Shown: piece after piece, positions 15,359 through 20,933 of the stretch
How the letters are laid out: each line of letters begins with the position of its first letter
How positions within the stretch are numbered: position 1 is the stretch's first letter
Source of the DNA: an uncultured Bacilli bacterium
GTDB lineage: Bacteria > Bacillota_I > Bacilli_A > RF39 > UBA660
DNA length: 20,933 nucleotides
Direction: 5' to 3'
NCBI GenBank assembly: GCA_944333305.1
Contig: CALVKV010000007.1
Span: 1 to 20,933, forward strand
Notes under the pieces: generated by a model
Told to the model about the DNA's origin: nothing
The model's input: only the letters and a program-made list of their open reading frames with translations
The model's database searches: none
Position numbers and translations under genes: made by a program

Positions 15359-17929
15359 ATGAAACGTAGTGAAGTCGATAGAGAAAAAATTAGTCCCATG
15401 ATGAGACAATATTTAGAAATTAAAGATAATTACGAAGATGCTATTATCTTTTTTAGACTTGGCGACTTTTATGAGATGTTTTTTGAAGATGCTATAACAG
15501 CATCACATGAACTAGAACTGACTTTAACAGGTAGAAATGCTGGGCTTGAAGAACGTGTCCCTATGTGTGGTATACCTTTTAAAGCTTATGAGGGATACCT
15601 AGATAAACTAATAGATAAAGGTTATAAAGTAGCAATAGTAGAACAATTAGAAGACCCTAAAACTACTAAAGATATGGTAAAACGTGATGTTATTCAAGTA
15701 GTTACTAAAGGTACGAGACTAGACTCATCTATTAATGCTAAAGATAATAACTTTATCGCATCTATCTATGATTTAGAATATTGTTATGTCTTATCTTACT
15801 CTGATGTATCTACAGGAGAAGTTTATGTATTGTTAGAAAATGGTGATAAAGATTCTTTACTTAGAGAAGTATTAAGACATAACTTTAGTGAAATTATTGT
15901 TAATAATAAAATAGATAGAGAGTTTATTAATACTTTAAGAACTACATATCATTTAAATGTTACTATTTATGATGACCTATATAATGAAAGTGATTATAGT
16001 TATGTATATAAAAACTTAAAAGATGTAAGAGAAGAGATGGGTATTAAGCATTTACTTGCATATCTTACTAATACGAAAAAAGGAGATTTGTCTCATTTAA
16101 TAGAAGCAAAGGTAGAAAATACTAAAGAACATCTACTAATAGATAATAATACGAAAAGAAATCTTGAACTTACAGAGACTGTTAGATTAAGAGAAAGAAC
16201 TTATAGTCTCTTATGGCTTTTAGATAAGAATAAAACAGCGATGGGTAGTAGACTTTTAAAACAAAATATAGAAAGCCCCCTAACTAATAAGAAAGAAATA
16301 CAAAGAAGATATGACTTTGTAGATAAGTTAAGAGTAGAGTTTATCTTAAGAGATGATTTAAAAAATAACTTAAATGAAGTCTATGATTTAGAACGCCTCG
16401 CTAGTAGGATTACTTATGGTAATTTAAATGCTAGAGATTTATTACAACTTAAAAATAGTTTAAAAGTATTACCAGAGATTAAGAAAATATTAAAAGAATT
16501 AAACTATTATAAAGAAATAGAGGACTTTCCTGAAGTATTTAGTTTACTTGATAAAAGTATAGTAGAAGATCCTCCTATTACTTTAAGAGAAGGACATCTT
16601 ATTAAAGATGGCTATAATGAAGAGTTAGATGAGTTAAGGAAAGTATCTAGTGGTTCTAAAGACTTTATCTTAGAACTTGAACAAAAAGAGAAGGAAAGAA
16701 CTGGTATTAAGAACTTAAAAGTAGGTTTTAATAAAGTCTTTGGTTATTATATAGAAGTTAGTAAAGGGCAGGTAAAAGAATTAAAAGATGAATATGGGTA
16801 TGAGAGAAAACAAACCTTATCTAACTGTGAGAGATTTATTACCCCTTTACTTAAAGAAAAAGAAAATATTATCTTGGGAGCAGAAGAGAAGATTATTAAT
16901 CTAGAATATGATTTATTCATGAAGATAAGAGAAACTATTAAAAGATATATTCATCCTTTACAAAAAACTGCTAATGTTATAGCAGAAGTTGATATGTTAC
17001 AAGCATTTTCTACTGTTTCTGATATGTATAACTTTGTAAGACCTACTATAACAGATAACACTTGCGTTAAAATAATAGCATCCCGTCATCCTGTTATAGA
17101 AGAAGTAATGGCGAAAGTTGATAAAAAGTATGTCTCTAATGATATAATTATGGATGAAGATACAAGCATACTTTTAATAACAGGTCCTAATATGGCTGGT
17201 AAATCTACTTATATGAGACAGTTTGCTATTACTGTTATAATGGCTCAGATAGGTTGTTTTGTACCCGCTAAGAGTTGTTCCATACCTTTATTTGATAAGA
17301 TCTTTACAAGAATAGGGGCAAGTGATGACTTAGTTAGTGGTGAGTCTACATTTATGGTAGAGATGAAAGAAGCTAATCTTGCTTTAGAGAATGCAACAAG
17401 AAATAGTTTAATTCTATTTGATGAGTTAGGACGTGGAACTGCTACTTATGATGGAATGAGTTTGGCTCAAGCAATACTTGAATATATTCATGATAAAATA
17501 GGAGCCAAGACAATGTTTTCTACTCATTATCATGAACTAACAAGCCTATCCAATAGTTTAAAACATTTACAAAATGTTCATGTCTCTGCTGTTGAGGAAG
17601 ATGGTAAATTAACTTTCCTACACAAAATAAAATTAGGAGCCGTTGATAAAAGTTATGGTCTTAATGTTGCAAGTCTTGCTCATTTACCAGATTCTCTTAT
17701 CAAAAGAGCCGAATCTATTCTTAATGTCTATGAAAGTGATGGAATAAAAGAAAGAGAATTTACCCAAACTAGTCTTTTTACCTTAGATGAAGAAGAAGTT
17801 AAAGAAGAAGAGAAATTTAATGAAATAGAAGAAGCCATCAAAGAAATAGATCCTTTAAATATGACACCAATTAATGCTTTAAATTTCTTATATGAATTAA
17901 AAGAAAAAATTAAAAATGAGGAGAAATAA
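15359..17929 (+). CDS. mutS: DNA mismatch repair protein MutS
   Basis: MutS finds mismatches and small loops in DNA and recruits MutL. The 856-aa product has full MutS1 architecture. Residues GDFYEMFFEDA near the N terminus are the mismatch-binding Phe-x-Glu motif. Then come the connector, core and clamp domains. The ATPase has Walker A GPNMAGKST (about 609-617), the LFDELGRGTATYDG Walker B/signature region and STHYHEL. QTSLF near the C terminus matches the beta-clamp binding motif QxxLF. An earlier in-frame GTG at 15350 overlaps the upstream stop; ATG 15359 fits the normal start (MKRSEVDREKISPMMRQYLEIK). No mutL is in the window. Confidence 0.97.
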   Translation: MKRSEVDREKISPMMRQYLEIKDNYEDAIIFFRLGDFYEMFFEDAITASHELELTLTGRNAGLEERVPMCGIPFKAYEGYLDKLIDKGYKVAIVEQLEDPKTTKDMVKRDVIQVVTKGTRLDSSINAKDNNFIASIYDLEYCYVLSYSDVSTGEVYVLLENGDKDSLLREVLRHNFSEIIVNNKIDREFINTLRTTYHLNVTIYDDLYNESDYSYVYKNLKDVREEMGIKHLLAYLTNTKKGDLSHLIEAKVENTKEHLLIDNNTKRNLELTETVRLRERTYSLLWLLDKNKTAMGSRLLKQNIESPLTNKKEIQRRYDFVDKLRVEFILRDDLKNNLNEVYDLERLASRITYGNLNARDLLQLKNSLKVLPEIKKILKELNYYKEIEDFPEVFSLLDKSIVEDPPITLREGHLIKDGYNEELDELRKVSSGSKDFILELEQKEKERTGIKNLKVGFNKVFGYYIEVSKGQVKELKDEYGYERKQTLSNCERFITPLLKEKENIILGAEEKIINLEYDLFMKIRETIKRYIHPLQKTANVIAEVDMLQAFSTVSDMYNFVRPTITDNTCVKIIASRHPVIEEVMAKVDKKYVSNDIIMDEDTSILLITGPNMAGKSTYMRQFAITVIMAQIGCFVPAKSCSIPLFDKIFTRIGASDDLVSGESTFMVEMKEANLALENATRNSLILFDELGRGTATYDGMSLAQAILEYIHDKIGAKTMFSTHYHELTSLSNSLKHLQNVHVSAVEEDGKLTFLHKIKLGAVDKSYGLNVASLAHLPDSLIKRAESILNVYESDGIKEREFTQTSLFTLDEEEVKEEEKFNEIEEAIKEIDPLNMTPINALNFLYELKEKIKNEEK

Positions 17930-17931
17930 TT

Positions 17932-18786
17932 ATGAGATACGACTTTTTTAGTATATTAGAAAAAATAATAGGAAAATTAGATGATAGAAAAGATGTTATT
18001 GATATCATAAAACATGAATTAGGTGAAAACCTAGAATATTTAGTAACATCATTTGATCTTAAAAAAAAGGTTATTACATTTAATGGTAATATTCGCTTAA
18101 CACCTATCCTACGTGGCGATTTTTCTATAGGAATAAGTATTAAAAGAGAGGAAAAGGTAGGTACTGAGACATTTAAATTAACTAAGAATATAGTATTTGG
18201 TGGTTTTAAGGGACCTGGCGTAATTGTATCAACTTTAGAGGAAGTAAATAATTCCAAATATAATATATATTTTGCTAATACCAAAAGAATAGCTAGAAAT
18301 AGTAATGAAGAATACTTTATAGCAGATAATGATTTAGGATTATGGATCTATGATAAAAATGTCGTTTCTGATAGAAGATATGAAACGCTATTTACTGCTA
18401 AAACCGCTTGCGAAGTTTATAATTTTTACTCAATGTATTACTCTACAACGGAAAAATTAAAAGAGCAATATATTTTACCTGATTATTTTAGAATAAGACA
18501 TAATATAATCTATGAAGAAGATGATAAATTAATAGATATTATACAAGGTAATAATATTTTTAATAATGATGATATAGTAGAAAATGTTATTAGAAATAAA
18601 CATGAAAAAAATATAGAAACCGGTAAAGATGCATTTAATCAAAGTATCTATGAGGGGTTTGAAAGTGATGATATTTCAAGTTTTATTCAGATAAAAACTA
18701 GATTTAAACCAACAAGTAAAAATATTTTTACATATAAAGATAATTTTACAAAAACAAAAGTAAAGACAAAGAAAGAAGAAAAATAA
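17932..18786 (+). CDS. Unknown protein, paralog of the HD protein N-terminus
   Basis: Not recognised. 284 aa, soluble, no signal. It starts 2 nt after mutS, with GAGGAG (17918-17923). The start MRYDFFSILEKIIGKL resembles the next gene's start, MKYDLIQIIKDKLKIL. A DLGLWIYD block (about residue 134) matches NFGIWNYD (about 125) there, and LPDYFRI matches FPDYYET, so both share a divergent N-terminal domain. This one lacks the HD domain; its C-terminal tail (after about 200) is low-complexity and basic. Also the DNA around the two start codons is nearly identical, which fits tandem duplication. Confidence 0.7.
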   Translation: MRYDFFSILEKIIGKLDDRKDVIDIIKHELGENLEYLVTSFDLKKKVITFNGNIRLTPILRGDFSIGISIKREEKVGTETFKLTKNIVFGGFKGPGVIVSTLEEVNNSKYNIYFANTKRIARNSNEEYFIADNDLGLWIYDKNVVSDRRYETLFTAKTACEVYNFYSMYYSTTEKLKEQYILPDYFRIRHNIIYEEDDKLIDIIQGNNIFNNDDIVENVIRNKHEKNIETGKDAFNQSIYEGFESDDISSFIQIKTRFKPTSKNIFTYKDNFTKTKVKTKKEEK

Positions 18787-18788
18787 TT

Positions 18789-20204
18789 ATGAAATATGAC
18801 TTAATACAAATTATTAAAGATAAGCTTAAAATTTTAGAAAAGAATAAAATGTCTGCACTGGTACTAAAAGAAATGCTAAATGGTTCTCCTACTAATATAG
18901 GAAAATTTGAAGCAAATACCCTTTATTTTACTAAAACTAAAAAAGAAACAGTTTGCCTTGAATTATTTCCTAATAATAGAGTTGATATTAGCCAAGACAT
19001 TTATGTAAATAAAACAATGGAAAATTATAAAACTAGTATTATCGTTAAAGATGAAAACAGTTTTGATTATCAAAGTTATTTATCTGTTCCCGGAAAAGTG
19101 TACCATACTTTAATGGCATTTACCCTATCTTTTGAAGGAACAAAACTAGTTAAAGCTAATTTTGGTATTTGGAACTATGATTTAAAAATAAAAGACTTTA
19201 AGGAATATTTTGGCAAATTTCTTGAAAATGAAGCCATAGATCACACTGTTTTAGGTTATCCTTCTTTTATTAAAATTCAAGAAGAAGTTCATCGTAAACT
19301 TAGATTATTTCCAGATTATTACGAAACTCATGAAATTTCTTCTTACAATGATAAATTTATTGATAATCCTTCTTTTGATGGGATTAATAGAAGAGAAATG
19401 CTCGAAGAAATTAATCTAAACGACATAATAGCTATGACGAATAATGGTTTAGAACCAGTTAATGCCTCATCTTTAACGATTGATATATTAAGGATAAATA
19501 ATTTACTAACTGAATTCGAAGAAAGCAAACAGAATACTAGCGAAGATGAAAAACTAGAAAACTTAGTTGATTTCTATGTTAATGCTCTTGCCTTAAAAGA
19601 TATAATTAGGACAGGATGGGACAAAGAACATTGGAATGTTTTAAAAGAAAGGCTTGAAAGTGTTGCTGAACATACCTTTAGTGCAATGATACTAGCACAA
19701 GGTATGCATAGTGTTTTTGATTATAGGAATATTGACATAAATAAAGTAATGCAAATGTTACTAATACATGATTTAGGAGAAAAATTCATTGGAGATATTC
19801 CTGAGTTTGATCCAAGAAAAGATAATAAAAAAGAAAGAGAATTACTAGCTTTTAAAGAGATAGTTTCGAGTCTCCCTAATAAAGAGGAAATTGTTGACTT
19901 ATTTATCGAATTTACTGAAATGAAAACACCTGAATCTATATATGCTAATCTTTGTGATAAACTTGATTGTGATATTAATGCTAAAAATTATGAAGATAAT
20001 GGTTATAATCATTTAGATGGTCAAGAGCATAATAAAGCCTTTAATAGTGCGGAAATACAAGCAATTCTAAATAGAGGTTTTAACACTGTAGCTGATTGTT
20101 TTATTGAATATGATGCTACGCATTATCAAATAGATGATAATTTTATGAAAGTCCTAAGATATATTCAAAGGAATAATTTGTATAATAAAAAAGGGGATAA
20201 ATGA
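18789..20204 (+). CDS. HD-domain phosphohydrolase with an unknown N-terminal domain
   Basis: Residues ~270-440 form an HD_3/YfbR-like domain: RTGWDKEHW (from R273), ESVAEHT with H295, LLIHDLGE with H327-D328 and DKLD with D390. These are the metal-binding H..HD..D residues, so the enzyme is probably active. The related YfbR is a 5'-deoxynucleotidase that hydrolyses dNMPs; substrate identity here is inferred only from family. Residues 1-~200 share the unknown domain of the preceding gene. The length (471 aa) is much more than YfbR's ~200, because of this N-terminal fusion. It starts 2 nt after the previous gene and overlaps the next. Confidence 0.85.
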   Translation: MKYDLIQIIKDKLKILEKNKMSALVLKEMLNGSPTNIGKFEANTLYFTKTKKETVCLELFPNNRVDISQDIYVNKTMENYKTSIIVKDENSFDYQSYLSVPGKVYHTLMAFTLSFEGTKLVKANFGIWNYDLKIKDFKEYFGKFLENEAIDHTVLGYPSFIKIQEEVHRKLRLFPDYYETHEISSYNDKFIDNPSFDGINRREMLEEINLNDIIAMTNNGLEPVNASSLTIDILRINNLLTEFEESKQNTSEDEKLENLVDFYVNALALKDIIRTGWDKEHWNVLKERLESVAEHTFSAMILAQGMHSVFDYRNIDINKVMQMLLIHDLGEKFIGDIPEFDPRKDNKKERELLAFKEIVSSLPNKEEIVDLFIEFTEMKTPESIYANLCDKLDCDINAKNYEDNGYNHLDGQEHNKAFNSAEIQAILNRGFNTVADCFIEYDATHYQIDDNFMKVLRYIQRNNLYNKKGDK

Positions 20205-20728
20205 TGAAATACGCTTTAATATATAAAGATTATAAGAATGGTATAAATTATTACTATAATTTTATTGACAAACTAGTCTATATTAGTAATGATAAAAATA
20301 ATAATTGTAATATAGTAGGAGTAATAGGTATTATTATAGGTTTTATCTTCTATCTTGCTTTCGCTTGCCTTAGTTACTATTTACCATATTCATATCTATT
20401 TATAGTCTTAGTTGGAATTATCTTTGGTATAGTTATAACACTAATAGCAAACTCCACGATTAAAGATATATTTAAAACAAAAGGTAAGAAAATTGCTTTA
20501 AAAGAATTACAAAAGATGTATAATAAAAACAAATCTTTTAGAATAAAATACTTTATCTTAACACTAGCTTTTCTTATTCTTTCTATTTTAAATTTACTTT
20601 TCTATCAAAATGAAACTACTATTAATTTTCTACTATTTACAAGCATTATCATGACTACATTTCTTTTTACTTTATATAGACCAATTAACAGTTTAAAGTT
20701 ATTAAAACTAACAAAAACTTCGTCTTAA
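20204..20728 (+). CDS. Small membrane protein, four predicted helices
   Basis: Unrecognised 174-aa integral membrane protein. Hydrophobic segments are VGVIGIIIGFIFYLAFACLSYY, YLFIVLVGIIFGIVITLIA, YFILTLAFLILSILNLLFY and NFLLFTSIIMTTFLFTLY, giving four helices with a charged loop between the second and third. Two adjacent ATG codons lie at 20201 and 20204; AAGGGG (20191-20196) is 4 and 7 nt away respectively, so 20204 is preferred, though both are possible. The HD gene's stop overlaps the start. It is the last gene of the mutS operon, and its stop falls in the loop of a terminator. Confidence 0.75.
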   Translation: MKYALIYKDYKNGINYYYNFIDKLVYISNDKNNNCNIVGVIGIIIGFIFYLAFACLSYYLPYSYLFIVLVGIIFGIVITLIANSTIKDIFKTKGKKIALKELQKMYNKNKSFRIKYFILTLAFLILSILNLLFYQNETTINFLLFTSIIMTTFLFTLYRPINSLKLLKLTKTSS

Positions 20729-20748
20729 ACGAAGTTTTCTTTTTCTAT
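20714..20748 (+). terminator. Bidirectional terminator after the mutS operon
   Basis: AAAACTTCGT (20714-20723) pairs with ACGAAGTTTT (20729-20738), a 10-bp perfect stem, loop CTTAA, then CTTTTTC. On the minus strand the same hairpin is followed by a T-rich stretch, so it would also terminate the gene remnant coming from the right. Confidence 0.85.
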
Positions 20749-20865
20749 TATCATTTTTAATTTATCTTTTATTTCATCAGTTGTAAATAAATAGGGTATA
20801 GAATTATAATTACATTTTATTAAATCTTCAATAGTTAAATTAGTATTATTTAAAACATCTGAATT
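20725..20865 (-). pseudogene. 3' remnant of a truncated gene
   Basis: On the minus strand 46 codons stay open and read as plausible protein (NNTNLTIEDLIKCNYN .. FTTDEIKDKLKMIIEKENFV), ending in TAA at the terminator. An in-frame TAG lies at 20866-20868 and there is no suitable start codon or ribosome site, so it looks like the tail of a longer gene that has lost its 5' part. The product is not recognised. The break lies next to the hairpin at 20878-20904. Confidence 0.5.
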
Positions 20866-20877
20866 CTACATGTAAAT

Positions 20878-20904
20878 GCCCGTCTTAGTATAGGACGGGT
20901 TTTT
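20878..20904 (+). terminator. GC-rich hairpin, possible edge of an inserted element
   Basis: GCCCGTCTTA (20878-20887) pairs with TAGGACGGGT (20891-20900), with two wobble pairs and loop GTA. A T run at 20900-20904 follows. It works as a terminator on the plus strand. Such hairpins are also found at the ends of IS200/IS605-type elements, and it abuts the gene break. The remaining 29 bases to the window end hold nothing I can assign. Confidence 0.5.
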
Positions 20905-20933
20905 AGTTGTCTAATTAAACGTGCAGTTAGTTG

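Noticed and set aside
17910..18284. Minus-strand 124-codon frame opposite the mutS end and next gene
   Set aside because: It spans the junction of two plus-strand genes and has no start signals; a shadow.

Overview
The window is AT-rich bacterial DNA with strong Shine-Dalgarno sites, short intergenic gaps, ATG starts and all three stop codons. TGA is a stop and Trp is TGG, so this is the standard bacterial code and not the Mycoplasma code. An alaS T-box leader, RarA, HolA, MutS and the AI-2E transporter/alaS neighbourhood point to Bacillota, probably a small-genome gut lineage of Bacilli. The lineage is inference.

Left (1-6515): an upstream terminator and a cluster of short repeats precede a YrrI-type AI-2E family permease. 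Its 3' end carries an alanine-specific T-box riboswitch that leads into two small P-loop kinases, alanyl-tRNA synthetase (alaS) and the DNA polymerase III delta subunit (holA). Two perfect stem-loops separate the kinases from alaS.

Middle (6516-13112): a stand-alone tnpB (IS200/IS605 superfamily, catalytic residues intact) is followed by a structured right end that probably encodes its guide RNA. Directly after it, with its own strong promoter, is a three-gene operon of unrecognised proteins. The 422-aa first protein and both halves of the 804-aa second protein are three copies of one divergent, helix-rich domain. The third gene has a coiled coil and a pentapeptide-repeat-like tail. The operon ends in a terminator lying inside the 3' end of the convergent rarA gene.

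Right (13079-20933): rarA (minus) diverges from a five-gene plus-strand operon: an unknown coiled-coil protein, mutS, an unknown protein, an HD-domain phosphohydrolase sharing an N-terminal domain with that unknown protein, and a four-helix membrane protein. A bidirectional terminator follows. Then comes a 46-codon remnant of a minus-strand gene cut off next to a GC-rich hairpin that may be the edge of another insertion.

The best candidates for undescribed biology are the triplicated-domain operon (7961-13076), the mutS-linked genes with an unknown domain fused to an HD phosphohydrolase (17932-20204), and the T-box whose aptamer is encoded inside the preceding gene.
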